From Kuschelorhynchus macadamiae (taxonomy: Eukaryota; Arthropoda; Insecta; Coleoptera; Curculionidae), in the NCBI GenBank assembly GCA_030620095.1, contig JAUTXW010003812.1, positions 558,001 through 622,000 on the forward strand: a stretch of DNA of 64,000 nt, written 5' to 3'. Below are positions 37,540 through 46,063 of this stretch, in pieces. The translations under genes were made by a program, and so were the position numbers. The notes under the pieces are model-generated. The model was not told where the DNA came from. It searched no databases and saw only the letters and a list, made by a program, of their open reading frames with translations. Within the stretch, counting starts at the first letter, position 1, and each line of letters begins with the position of its first letter.

Positions 37540-38007
37540 ATGACTATCAGTAGATCTCAATTTATTCTTCTTTATTTTATTTTCCAAAATATTTTTTATG
37601 TTCATCATCCCCCTGGCGTAACACAGTGTGAAATATGTTTTTCTAATAAAACAGACGTCACTCTAAGTAAATATTGTAAATTTATGAAAATTGGATTAAT
37701 TAACAATAGTACAATTAGTTGGATGGAACGAATAAATGGAAATGAAAATGCAAGTAAATTTTTTAAAATTTTGTATCATTATCCAAATCGATCTATTTTT
37801 GATACAAATTGGATAGAAAGGTTAGAGTTTAAAAATAATCAGTTACAAATTTTAACCCCCAACTGTACCAATTATTATGACGGATTCAAAAATTATTACT
37901 TTTCCATCATTAGTGTTACATTAAACTTTGCATTATTTTTATACATTACCATTTTAATTATTTATCTTTATTACAAATTTCAAACTGGAAATCTATTTTT
38001 TCATTAA
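37540..38007 (+). CDS. putative type I membrane glycoprotein
   Basis: 155 residues, no family recognised. The N-terminus (residues 1-25) is hydrophobic and reads as a signal peptide. A strongly hydrophobic stretch at about 119-147 (ISVTLNFALFLYITILIIYL) is a transmembrane segment with a short cytoplasmic tail. The ectodomain has several N-glycosylation sequons (NKT, NNS, NAS, NRS, NCT) and Cys residues near its start (QCEICF). The features fit a surface glycoprotein. It follows the BIR gene on the same strand. Polinton virions are predicted to be non-enveloped, so a glycoprotein is unexpected and might act on the host cell surface; that is speculation. Confidence 0.6.
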   Translation: MTISRSQFILLYFIFQNIFYVHHPPGVTQCEICFSNKTDVTLSKYCKFMKIGLINNSTISWMERINGNENASKFFKILYHYPNRSIFDTNWIERLEFKNNQLQILTPNCTNYYDGFKNYYFSIISVTLNFALFLYITILIIYLYYKFQTGNLFFH

Positions 38008-38072
38008 TCCATTTTAATCAAAACTTTAAAGAAAGTGGGGATGAGAATATTTAAGTACAAGAATAACACAAT

Positions 38073-38783
38073 ATGTTTCAGTCTCGTTTAGTCATTATGA
38101 ACAACGCCGTGGTTCATAAACCTTTGGAAACGCTTCTTAATTCAAAAATTTATTTTTTAAATAATTCTTTGTCAAAATTTGTTCTTGTTGGCATTAGTTT
38201 AAATGATTTTTCTCCAAAAATTGTAATTGGTGGAAAAACTGGATTTTCAATCGCACTAACCGAAGAAAATTGGAAAGACATTTGTGTTCATCAAGGAATT
38301 ATTGTAAACAATTTCTACTTTCCTCAAGTTGATCAAACCAGTGTGAATATAAACAACATTCATCTGCAGGTTCAGAAAATAAATGATACCCCTGTTCTAC
38401 AAATTACAAAAGGCCCACACTTCATATACTTAGGACAAGAGTCTTTGGACAATTTGTGGCGATTAAAGGAAATTATTGATTATAGATTATCTATACTTAA
38501 AAGGCAAGAATTCAATACATATTTCAAAATATTTCAAAATAATATTTCATCTGATTGTGGCGACTTGTGTACGCATGTTTATAATATAATAAGTCCAACA
38601 GAAAATCCTAACAGTGAAAATGTTTCAACTATGATGGAATTACTTGCTTTATATCCTGAACAAATGGAAAACAAATTGAAGCAAAATGGAACAAAACGAA
38701 AATATTACGAAGAAAACAATGAAAATGGATCAAAAAGAAAATATTACGAAGAAAACAATATCTTTTCTGGAAGAGAACAATAA
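38073..38783 (+). CDS. Polinton accessory protein with C-terminal tandem repeat
   Basis: 236 residues. No named domain was recognised. The N-terminal part has alternating hydrophobic strands (FVLVGISLNDFSPKIVIGGK, FSIALTEENWKDI), and the C-terminus carries two copies of KRKYYEENN preceded by NGT or NGS (about residues 205-228). A proximal ATG at 38097 (MNNAVV) is an alternative start. It ends 98 bp inside the next reading frame. I cannot assign a function; the charged repeated tail might bind nucleic acid or a protein partner, which is speculation. Confidence 0.6.
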   Translation: MFQSRLVIMNNAVVHKPLETLLNSKIYFLNNSLSKFVLVGISLNDFSPKIVIGGKTGFSIALTEENWKDICVHQGIIVNNFYFPQVDQTSVNINNIHLQVQKINDTPVLQITKGPHFIYLGQESLDNLWRLKEIIDYRLSILKRQEFNTYFKIFQNNISSDCGDLCTHVYNIISPTENPNSENVSTMMELLALYPEQMENKLKQNGTKRKYYEENNENGSKRKYYEENNIFSGREQ

Positions 38784-38973
38784 GGTGCATGTGTTAGTGA
38801 AGTGGAGCTTTGCTTACAGACAAGCCCGTAGGAGTAACTTTCAGATGTGGTACTTAGATAGACTCCGTTTTGAAAAAAGAATAAATGATTGTAAACTTAT
38901 TCTAGATTCGATATTATCTGAGGAACATAGAAATAAAATATATTTGACACGTTTTAATAAAAATTGTATTTGA
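38686..38973 (+). CDS. overlapping small basic ORF
   Basis: 95 residues in another frame, overlapping the repeat-encoding end of the previous gene by 98 bp. Its unique part (VHVLVKWSFAYRQARRSNFQ, LDRLRFEKRINDCKLILDSI) is rich in Arg, Lys and aromatic residues and looks like a folded, mainly helical protein. The overlapping part is a translated repeat (MEQNENITKKTMKMDQKENI). It might be a separate gene, a frameshift product of the upstream gene, or a downstream exon. The family is unknown. Confidence 0.45.
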   Translation: MEQNENITKKTMKMDQKENITKKTISFLEENNKVHVLVKWSFAYRQARRSNFQMWYLDRLRFEKRINDCKLILDSILSEEHRNKIYLTRFNKNCI

Positions 38974-39121
38974 TGTTTTACTTAATAAAATTTTAGTTTA
39001 GTAAATGTGAATTTTATTTGAAATTAATTAGCACATTAAGACTTTGTAATTTGTATCAGCTAAAGCATAAAGTGAGGAACAGAAATAAAACAAATTTAAC
39101 TAAAATTTAATTTCAATTTAA

Positions 39122-40025
39122 TTAAACAATATTTTTTTTATCAATCCATGTATTATATTTTTTATCAAGTCCTAACCATTTCACATAAACTTTGTTTCCT
39201 TTCCTTCTCAAAATCTTCTCAATAAGATACACATCGGTATGCTTTACTTTTAGTAATTCTTGCTCATAAAAACCACCCAGAATGTCCTGATTATCTTCGT
39301 CTTGAATTAAATATGTCCAAGGGTTTGTCATCTTAACTTCTTTAATGTGGAATATCTCATTTGACCAATTTGGTGTGTAACCTTTTGAAAATGCCTCTCG
39401 ATGCTTGCTTATTCGTACGTGATCACCCACTTTAAACTTTGGAGATTTTATATCTAACGTTTTAGCATGAGTAAATGCAGATTTCAAGATTCTATTTTCA
39501 TTTGTTTTATTTACTTGTTTTGGCTTCATTCCTATTGAAGAATGTTTTGTATTGTTATAATCTTTTACAATATCCGCTAATATATTAAACCATTTGTAAT
39601 TTCCTTGAATGCTAAATATTTTCCACATATTATTCTTTAAAGTCCTGTTCACTCTTTCTACTATACTCGCTTTCAAATTGGAAAACGTGCTATAATGGTT
39701 AATTCGAAATTGTTGCATCAAATTTTGAAAATTTACATTGAAAAACTCTCTTCCTCTATCCGTTTGCAAGTTTTTTGGTGGAGTTTTTGCACTGATTAAT
39801 ATTTTTTTCATTGCCGCTGTTACGTCATTTTAACGGTTCGGTCCAAACATTTATGGTAATCAAGATATATTTAAATCCCTTATTAAATTTGGCATAGGGT
39901 AACATTTCAACCAAATCAGCTTGAAAAAGATCATTTAACCCTTTCACTACCACCCTTCTGCGTTTGTAGTTTTTTCTAGCAGGTTTATGTAATTCATTAA
40001 CGACTTGCTGTTTAACGGTTGTCAT
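39122..40025 (-). pseudogene. INT: retrovirus-like integrase with chromodomain, broken
   Basis: The N-terminal frame (40025-39825) runs from MTTVKQQVVNELHKP to FQADLVEM (first catalytic Asp, residue 37) and ILITINV, then stops. The second frame (39811-39122) resumes with KNLQTDRGREFFNVNF (second Asp) and KASIVERVNRTLKN (catalytic Glu), and ends in a chromodomain (VYVKWLGL, TWIDKKN). Integrases of this type insert Polinton DNA at genomic sites, and chromodomains can steer them to modified histones. The junction near 39812-39850 has lost coding bases and shifted frame, so this copy should be inactive. The three catalytic acidic residues are still present in the fragments. It lies at the end of the leftward block, convergent with 38973. 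Confidence 0.85.
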
Positions 40026-40066
40026 GACAACAAACTTGTTTATTCAATTTTAAGGAAGTTCACTTT

Positions 40067-40414
40067 CTATGTTTTGTAATAATTCGAAATATAACTTTTA
40101 TATGTTTTTTCCCATTCATTCAATTTATCAATTTGTATTGTATAACTTTTTTCATTTAAAATTTTACTAATTTTAGTAATCTCCTTTTCTAACGCATTAA
40201 AGGATTTTTTTATCTCTCCAGTTAAGAAAGTAGTTGATCTACTATCACTATTTTTTAATTCCTCCTCTGTTTTATTTAATTCTTGTTCTAATTTCTTAAT
40301 TACACTGGACATTATATTTTCCAAGGAAATATATTGTTGATTTTCTTCCAAAGTGAGTTGGTCAATTGTTCTACTGTTAAGAATGCTATTTTGATTTCTT
40401 TTTTTTTTCATCAT
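40067..40414 (-). CDS. coiled-coil protein, C-terminal ORF
   Basis: 115 residues, rich in Lys, Glu and heptad-like hydrophobics (SSVIKKLEQELNKTEEELKN). It overlaps the preceding gene (40808-40386) by 29 bp at an A10 run on the minus strand (40399-40408). Reading with a one-base shift inside the run would fuse the two into one coiled-coil protein of about 250 residues. It may therefore be the C-terminal half of a single protein, disrupted or expressed by slippage. Function unknown; fibre-like or structural roles are possible. Confidence 0.5.
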   Translation of the reverse strand: MMKKKRNQNSILNSRTIDQLTLEENQQYISLENIMSSVIKKLEQELNKTEEELKNSDSRSTTFLTGEIKKSFNALEKEITKISKILNEKSYTIQIDKLNEWEKTYKSYISNYYKT

Positions 40415-40808
40415 CTAACCTTTTTATAAAAGTTCTTAATTGTTTAATTTTTTCCTTGTGTTTTTCAATTATTACTTCTCTTATATTTGTTTCCATTATT
40501 TTATTAATTTTGTTGATATCATCACTTAATTTTTTGTCTTCCTTTTTAACATGTTCATTTAAAAATTGCAAATCTTTACTTATTTGATTTAGCGTTAGCA
40601 ACTGTTTATTAACGTTTTCAATTGAGGTATAGCATCCTTTAATCTGGTTCTCATACTTTAAAAAATTTTCATCAAAAACCTTAAGCTTTTTAGCAAAGAT
40701 TTCATTATTTGTTTCATTTTCACCTAATCTCCTTTTTAAATTATTAATGTCACTTATTCTCTCTTGATTTTGTTTTGAAATATGGCGTCCAAATTTATCA
40801 ACTGTCAT
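40386..40808 (-). CDS. coiled-coil protein, N-terminal ORF
   Basis: 140 residues beginning MTVDKFGRHISKQNQERISD, followed by long heptad-rich helices (LLTLNQISKDLQFLNEHVKK, IREVIIEKHKEKIKQLRTFI). It is upstream of, and overlaps, 40414-40067. Long coiled coils next to virion genes suggest a fibre, spike or scaffold protein, but I recognise no specific family. It lies 49 bp downstream of the 382-residue gene on the same strand. Confidence 0.55.
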   Translation of the reverse strand: MTVDKFGRHISKQNQERISDINNLKRRLGENETNNEIFAKKLKVFDENFLKYENQIKGCYTSIENVNKQLLTLNQISKDLQFLNEHVKKEDKKLSDDINKINKIMETNIREVIIEKHKEKIKQLRTFIKRLDDEKKKKSK

Positions 40809-40857
40809 GTTGAGCTTTCATTAAACAATAAATATGATTATATTTGATAGCTGTTAT

Positions 40858-42006
40858 TTATAGTATTACTTTATCTTCTCTTAATTCTTCAATAATAGAG
40901 ATAATCTCGTTACTATGAGCATTATTTCCCGCATCACTTGATGAAATTAATAAACGTAGCCTATCAACAATTTCGTTAACATTATTCCAGTATACATAGT
41001 CTGTATTTGATCTGTTTGTTTTCAAAATTAATCCCTTTCCTGTAGATTTGGCTCTAGTTGTTCTAAACGGAGGTTTTGGTTTGTTAAATGCTGTAACTAA
41101 TCTTGGCAAGGTTTTTGTCTTTGTAATCCCCTTTCTTTGTAAATATGGTCCTATTATTGTAACATATTTGTGTGATGTATTTCCTTGAACTTGTTCATTT
41201 GAATCAAAATTCCTACGATATACATTTGTTTTAGCTAGAATGTTCATGTAATTATCTAAATCTTCCTTCTTATAACCTTTCGGTTCTTTTTTGAAAAGCA
41301 ATTCGTATAAACCTGGCGTGCCTGTGTACGTTATTCCTCCCACTTTAATGTCTTTTCCAATAATTTCTACCGGTATCTGTGTTAAACCAAAAGAAAACTT
41401 ATCCGTTTCGAGGTCATGAACTATTCCATAATAATGGTCAAATTTATGTTGTGTATCTTTCACACCCTCATCAATATATGATCTGGGTAATTCATGAAAA
41501 TCTGCTAAGTAATCTTTATATGATGGTGTACCAACATAGGTTTGAATTGTTTTTCTAGTTTGTTCCAATATGTCTGACAAGTTTAAATTTGTTGTTGTGT
41601 CACTAGAAGGATCTGAAGTTTCTGCTATAACAGTTGATGACAATGGTTGTACTACAGGAGAGGAAGAAGTGATACTACTGTCATTTAAAAATGTTGGTAG
41701 TTCTGTAGGGAGTGACGGAGTTTTTCCTGTTTTCTGAATATTTTTCGTCGGAGTTGATGTTTTATAAAGCTTTGTAGGTGTTTTGAAATCTTCATACTTT
41801 GAAACTCTTTCTTCTTTTAAATCGAATGGTTCGGATTTACCAATACTTGAAATTAGCTGTTTAAGTGGTTGTGTTATTGGTCTATAAGTTTGTTCTAATT
41901 CGGACTGAGCAGAAGAAGTAGCTAATTTCAAGCTTTGATATTTCTGCTTCACGGCTTGTCTGGATCTTATTAATTCTCGAGCTAAACGTTTATCCATGCT
42001 GTACAA
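40858..42006 (-). CDS. conserved Polinton protein of unknown function
   Basis: 382 residues. The N-terminal part is charged and Ser/Thr/Pro-rich (LSTEL-like linker between about 60 and 140). A middle block has TYVGTPSYKDYLADFHELPR, ITYTGTPGLYELLFKKEPKG, and the C-terminus has DYVYWNNVNEIVDRLRLLIS and NEIISIIEELREDKVI. Proteins with this C-terminal signature accompany Polinton-like elements in many invertebrates, to my recollection; I know no experimentally defined role. It sits between the ATPase and the coiled-coil genes on the same strand, which suggests a virion or packaging role. An internal ATG at 41997 (MDKRLARE) is an alternative start. Confidence 0.75.
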   Translation of the reverse strand: MYSMDKRLARELIRSRQAVKQKYQSLKLATSSAQSELEQTYRPITQPLKQLISSIGKSEPFDLKEERVSKYEDFKTPTKLYKTSTPTKNIQKTGKTPSLPTELPTFLNDSSITSSSPVVQPLSSTVIAETSDPSSDTTTNLNLSDILEQTRKTIQTYVGTPSYKDYLADFHELPRSYIDEGVKDTQHKFDHYYGIVHDLETDKFSFGLTQIPVEIIGKDIKVGGITYTGTPGLYELLFKKEPKGYKKEDLDNYMNILAKTNVYRRNFDSNEQVQGNTSHKYVTIIGPYLQRKGITKTKTLPRLVTAFNKPKPPFRTTRAKSTGKGLILKTNRSNTDYVYWNNVNEIVDRLRLLISSSDAGNNAHSNEIISIIEELREDKVIL

Positions 42007-42041
42007 GTTTTAAATGAAATAAAACTGCAAATTTTTTACTT

Positions 42042-42731
42042 TTATAAATATATAAAGGAATCGAATTTACTCCTATATCTGCCGTGATTTACTTCACAAT
42101 CTTTGTCAATTACAAGAAAGCCATATGGATCCATCCAACAGTTAGCACAAATATTTTTAAACTGATCAAATGTCATATCTAATATACAGTGGTCATTATA
42201 TATATGTTTTAAACTCAAACAGTCCTGTTTAAATAAAATTAATAAGTTTGCATTTTCTCGAATTAGACGTTTAAGGATTGAGGAATATCCTTGAAAAATA
42301 AAAAAACAATCGGTGTTTCTATGCCTTCCATGCGTGAAATAGTCCCTAATAATAGATTGATTATGACAAGGAATATCATCAAAAATGATAACGGAATTTG
42401 GCTTTATCTCATGAGGTGAAATAATGTTCTCATCGCTATCATATTCAAAGTATCCAATTTCTTTCATAGGTTTTAACAACTTTCTTAAATATTCATATTT
42501 TGGTTGATCTAATGACTTTGAATAAACATAGACATTTTCAAACCTAATTCCATTTGGATGCTCGAGCAGTGTAAGCATAACGTTGGTTTTACCGCTACCA
42601 CTGCAACCAACTATAAGCCCTCTTTTTGAACCACCGCAAAATAAGTCACCATGCTTTCTCAACTGTTTACTTAAAATTTTTTCATCATGATTATTTACTG
42701 GTAATGAGAATTTTTGTTTTTCAATCCTCAT
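42042..42731 (-). CDS. ATP: genome-packaging ATPase (FtsK/HerA-type, A32-like)
   Basis: 229 residues. The Walker A motif GCSGSGKT is at residues 42-49 and the Walker B motif VIIFDD at 114-119, followed by a Gln/Asn-type sensor region (FIFQGYSS). The size and motif layout match the packaging ATPases of Polintons, adintoviruses and related DNA viruses, which drive genome entry into capsids. It is the first gene of the leftward block and is divergent from the PLA2/core gene, with an 87-bp shared upstream region. The gene looks intact. Confidence 0.9.
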   Translation of the reverse strand: MRIEKQKFSLPVNNHDEKILSKQLRKHGDLFCGGSKRGLIVGCSGSGKTNVMLTLLEHPNGIRFENVYVYSKSLDQPKYEYLRKLLKPMKEIGYFEYDSDENIISPHEIKPNSVIIFDDIPCHNQSIIRDYFTHGRHRNTDCFFIFQGYSSILKRLIRENANLLILFKQDCLSLKHIYNDHCILDMTFDQFKNICANCWMDPYGFLVIDKDCEVNHGRYRSKFDSFIYL

Positions 42732-42818
42732 TCTTAATCACACTAGTAAATATTTTTAGCTGTAAAAGTATTTATACCAGAAAAATGTCAATGTGCTTTT
42801 AGTATAAAAAGAACTTCA
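42732..42818. promoter_or_regulatory. divergent promoter region between ATPase and core genes
   Basis: 87 bp separate two divergent virion genes, so both promoters must lie here or inside the genes. An AGTATAAAAAG motif lies at 42801-42811, but it is only about 10 bp before the rightward ATG, which is too close for a standard TATA box of that gene. I see no other defined element. Confidence 0.4.
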
Positions 42819-43538
42819 ATGACTGTGGGTCGCCATAAGTTGAAAAAAACTATTAAAACACGTAATAGAAAAGGCTCTGGTTTAGTAAATAAATTAATTA
42901 GCAAACTACCTTTCGAAGTTCATATACCAGGATATAATTATTGTGGTCCCGGCACCAACTTGGAAAAAAGATTAACTAGAGGTGACGTTGGTATAAATCC
43001 ATTGGATTCCGCTTGCAAAGAACATGATATATCTTACTCTCAGACTGAAGATTTATCAAAAAGACACATATCTGACCAAATATTAGAAAAAAAAGCCTGG
43101 GATAGGGTAAAAGCTAAAGATTCTTCTATTGGTGAAAAAATTGCAGCTTTAAGTGTTGCAGGAATAATGAAGGGTAAAAGAAAGTTCGGTTTGGGATTAA
43201 AAAATACAAAAGGGGGTAAACTTAAATTGAGAAAAAAACGTATCATTCGAACGCCCAAAAAAATTGGAGGATTTCTACCTCTTTTGTTTCCCATTCTTGG
43301 CGCCCTGGGTGCACTAGGTGGAGGCGCGGCAGGAATTGCTAAGGCAGTAAATGATGCTAAAGCAGCTAAACAGCAACTAGAAGAAATACATAGACATAAT
43401 ATTGCAATGGAAAATGCTTCTAAAGAAGGGAAAGGATTATATATTAGACCATATAAAGGAAAGGGACTATTTATTAGACCTTATAAAGGAGGATCCGTCA
43501 AAATGAAAGCAATCAGACAAAAAAAAAACTCAAAATAA
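42819..43538 (+). CDS. virion core protein with phospholipase A2 domain
   Basis: 239 residues. Basic N-terminus (KLKKTIKTRNRKG), then a PLA2 domain like that of parvovirus capsid and adintovirus core proteins: calcium loop YCGPG at residues 41-45 and the catalytic pair HD at 69-70, with Y73 (ACKEHDISYSQ). The known role of such domains is to breach the endosomal membrane during entry. Further on come a Lys-rich stretch, a hydrophobic Gly/Ala segment (LLFPILGALGALGGGAAGIA) and two repeats of RPYKGKGL/RPYKGGS, which could be protease or nucleic-acid binding sites. The 3' end reads into an A10 run (43519-43528) before the stop. The gene looks intact. Confidence 0.85.
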   Translation: MTVGRHKLKKTIKTRNRKGSGLVNKLISKLPFEVHIPGYNYCGPGTNLEKRLTRGDVGINPLDSACKEHDISYSQTEDLSKRHISDQILEKKAWDRVKAKDSSIGEKIAALSVAGIMKGKRKFGLGLKNTKGGKLKLRKKRIIRTPKKIGGFLPLLFPILGALGALGGGAAGIAKAVNDAKAAKQQLEEIHRHNIAMENASKEGKGLYIRPYKGKGLFIRPYKGGSVKMKAIRQKKNSK

Positions 43539-43540
43539 GT

Positions 43541-43903
43541 TTTCCAAAAAGAGCACTTACGAACAATGATATTATTAAATATGTAAAGCTGTTAAAAATA
43601 ACTGGCTTTAGAGGTGTTTTTATGCTCGATGAACTTCCAAAAAAAATTAATCTGAAAGAATGTGGTATTGTAAATTTGGATAAAAAACAAAATAAAGGAT
43701 CTCATTGGACTGCTTATATTAAAAATAACAAAAATGTAATATATTTTGATAGTTATGGAAATTTAAAACCACCTTTTGAACTTCTCAAATATTTTAATTC
43801 GAATGGCAAAGTGGATGTATTTTATACTTATGAAAATAAACAAAAATTTAATTCATATAACTGTGGTCAACTATCCCTAAAATTTTTGCAAAAAAATATA
43901 TAA
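43541..43903 (+). CDS. PRO: adenain-type cysteine protease
   Basis: The frame carries the Ulp1/adenain triad: His in GSHWTAY, Asp in YFDSYG, and Cys in NSYNCGQLSLKF, which are residues 28, 43 and 81 counted from the ATG at 43622. Such proteases mature the capsid of Polinton-like viruses. The conserved-looking text continues upstream of that ATG (LTNNDIIKYVKLLKITGFRG), open back to 43541 and into the end of the core gene, but without another ATG. The true start may be non-AUG, or the protein may be made by a -1 shift on the A10 run. About 120 residues is short for an adenain. Confidence 0.8.
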   Translation, partial: FPKRALTNNDIIKYVKLLKITGFRGVFMLDELPKKINLKECGIVNLDKKQNKGSHWTAYIKNNKNVIYFDSYGNLKPPFELLKYFNSNGKVDVFYTYENKQKFNSYNCGQLSLKFLQKNI

Positions 43904-43945
43904 ACTCATTATTTATTGTAATATCTCATTCATAAATAAACTGCA

Positions 43946-44644
43946 ATGTCTACCACAATTGCCATATCAGGAAACAGTTCTGTTTTGTCTGCTGATTTTA
44001 ATCCGCCCATATATTTAGAGGATGAAAAACAATATTACCTGGGTTTAGCTGATTTTGAAACGTTTATGACTATCCCCAATATAAAAGAAGGATATAATAA
44101 ATTTTATATAGATAAAAAAGTAATTGTTATTCCCGACGGAACTTATGACATTACAGATATAGAAACATACATAAGAGAAAGTATAGAAGATTTATTTCCG
44201 AATGAAAAAATTTTTTTTCTTTTAAAAGCAAATGTTAATACTCTAAAAACTTTTTTAATGTGTAGTAGAATAATTGATTTTACCAAGGAAGATTCGATAG
44301 GAAAAATGTTGGGTTTTAATAGCAGGATACTAGAAGCTATGAAAGAGGAAGAATCAGATAATGTTGCAAAAATAACTAAGGTGAATGCTATTTGTATTGA
44401 CTGTAATATTTGTGTCGGTTCTTACAATAATGGTAAACCTGTTCATATTATTCACCAGTTTTATCCAACTGTAGCTCCAGGGTATAAAATAGTTGAATCT
44501 CCTTTGCCCATTTTGTATTTTCCAGTTAGCGTCAAAGCAATTAACAATATAACAGTTAAAATAGTTGATCAAGACGGAGAACTTATCAGTTTTAGAGGAG
44601 AAACTATAACAGTAAGGTTACATTTACAAACAAGTGAAATATAA
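43946..44644 (+). CDS. penton-like minor capsid protein
   Basis: 232 residues. Beta-rich text without signal or membrane segments; the start STTIAISGNSSVLSADFNPP and the end ISFRGETITVRLHLQ resemble penton-type single-jelly-roll proteins of Polintons. Such proteins fill the capsid vertices. It lies between the protease and the capsid genes on the same strand. The frame is open throughout and the start at the first ATG is well placed 42 bp after the protease stop. Assignment rests on motif text and gene order. Confidence 0.8.
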   Translation: MSTTIAISGNSSVLSADFNPPIYLEDEKQYYLGLADFETFMTIPNIKEGYNKFYIDKKVIVIPDGTYDITDIETYIRESIEDLFPNEKIFFLLKANVNTLKTFLMCSRIIDFTKEDSIGKMLGFNSRILEAMKEEESDNVAKITKVNAICIDCNICVGSYNNGKPVHIIHQFYPTVAPGYKIVESPLPILYFPVSVKAINNITVKIVDQDGELISFRGETITVRLHLQTSEI

Positions 44645-44645
44645 A

Positions 44646-44825
44646 ATGGTAGTTAGATATAATAGAGCCCTTGGGATGAGACTTGCCCCTACTACTATCA
44701 ACAAAGTAAAAACTTATAAAAAGAAAAAGCCTAAACAACAGTTCAGTATCAAATCCAACACCAACAAGTTAAGACGAGATAATCGTAAATTTCTCACATC
44801 CTTGGGTTTCACTGTTTTAAAATAA
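44646..44825 (+). CDS. small basic virion-associated protein
   Basis: 59 residues from the ATG at 44646 (MVVRYNRALGMRLAPTTINK), ending RKFLTSLGFTVLK. It is Lys/Arg-rich, as expected of a DNA-binding or core peptide. It starts 1 bp after the penton stop, and its TAA shares the A of the capsid gene ATG (TAATG), so it is very tightly packed between the two capsid genes. A longer frame from 44634 overlaps the penton end; the later ATG is preferred. Family unnamed. Confidence 0.65.
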   Translation: MVVRYNRALGMRLAPTTINKVKTYKKKKPKQQFSIKSNTNKLRRDNRKFLTSLGFTVLK

Positions 44826-46063
44826 TGAACATATTAAACGTAAACGAAAAGCTTTATGTAGACAATTCCATCGTCAGTTCTGAGCTTCACACATATCAAC
44901 CATATATTTCTTCAAAATTCGATTACAATGATGAAATAAGGATCCCAATTCAAGAACTCGATGCTTACACTCTACCATCAGATAGTTTACTTTATATCGA
45001 AGGAAAATTAACTAATACAGAAGGTAAATATAAGAAAGAATTGCTATTTATTAACAATGGTATAGCCTTTTTGTTCAGAGAAATCCGCTATGAACTAAAC
45101 GGAATTACTATAGATTCAATAAGAAATGTTGGATTAGCATCAACCTTAAAAAGCTACCTTTCTCACAATACCAACGAAAGTTTAAAACTGGAAAATGCAG
45201 GTTGGTTTCCACATCGGAAAGAAGGTGATACAATTTTAGTTGATAATGATGGAAAATTCTCCGTATCCATACCACTGAAAATGCTTTTAGGATTTTTTGA
45301 AGATTACAGAAAAATGATTATGAATATGAAACAGGAATTGGTTCTTATTAGATCAACTGATGATTTAGATGGTGTTATTTTCAAAGAAGATCCGGCACAC
45401 CTTGTTACTGCTCCTGACACTCCATTGGTTACTTTCGATAAAATTTATTGGAAAGTTCCTCACATTCTAGTTGATATGCCACAACAACTTGCTCTATCAA
45501 AAATATTAGAATCAAATAAAGATATATTGATAGGATTCAGGAGTTGGGAACTTGTTGAATATTCTTCTCTAACCGAAACAACCCGTCACACATGGCCGGT
45601 AAAAACAACTAGTAAACTAGAAGCTCCTCGTCATGTTGTGATTGGCTTTCAAGAAAACAGAAAAGGGAAAATTGTTAAAGATATGAGTAAATTTGACAAT
45701 ATTACCTTGTCAAATATTAGAGTATATTTAAATTCTGAAAGATATCCTTATCACGATTTGTACTTAAATTTCGAAGAAAACAAATTTTCTGCTTTATACG
45801 AAATGTTTGCCAACTTTAGACAGTCTTATTATGGTGTTCCAAATGAACCCATTTTTAATCCTGAACAATTCAAAAACATTAGTCCTATTACACATATTGA
45901 TTGCTCCCATCAAAAAGAAACAATTCAAACGGGATCCGTAGTAATGAGAATTGAATTTGAGACACACAATGCAATTAAAAAAGATACTTCTGCTTATTGT
46001 CTTATTTTACATGACAAATTATTTAGCTACAACCCTCTTACTAAAATTGTGAAACAATTATAA
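44825..46063 (+). CDS. MCP: major capsid protein (double jelly-roll, hexon-like)
   Basis: 412 residues, no signal peptide or membrane segment, beta-rich. The N-terminal text SSKFDYNDEIRIPIQELDAY, TLPSDSLLYIEGKLTNTEGK and later DITLS-like strands with YPYHDLYLNFEENKFSALYE fit Polinton/adintovirus hexon-type capsid proteins, which form the icosahedral shell. It is the largest gene of the rightward virion block and follows the penton gene in the usual order. The frame is intact. No structural comparison could be run, so the double jelly-roll fold is inferred from family and context. Confidence 0.82.
   Translation: MNILNVNEKLYVDNSIVSSELHTYQPYISSKFDYNDEIRIPIQELDAYTLPSDSLLYIEGKLTNTEGKYKKELLFINNGIAFLFREIRYELNGITIDSIRNVGLASTLKSYLSHNTNESLKLENAGWFPHRKEGDTILVDNDGKFSVSIPLKMLLGFFEDYRKMIMNMKQELVLIRSTDDLDGVIFKEDPAHLVTAPDTPLVTFDKIYWKVPHILVDMPQQLALSKILESNKDILIGFRSWELVEYSSLTETTRHTWPVKTTSKLEAPRHVVIGFQENRKGKIVKDMSKFDNITLSNIRVYLNSERYPYHDLYLNFEENKFSALYEMFANFRQSYYGVPNEPIFNPEQFKNISPITHIDCSHQKETIQTGSVVMRIEFETHNAIKKDTSAYCLILHDKLFSYNPLTKIVKQL

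Noticed and set aside
42801..42811. TATA box for the PLA2 core gene
   Set aside because: It lies only about 10 bp before the ATG, which leaves no room for a transcription start upstream of the start codon.
43040..43294. Minus-strand frame inside the PLA2/core gene
   Set aside because: Antisense shadow of a Lys/Gly-rich coding stretch.
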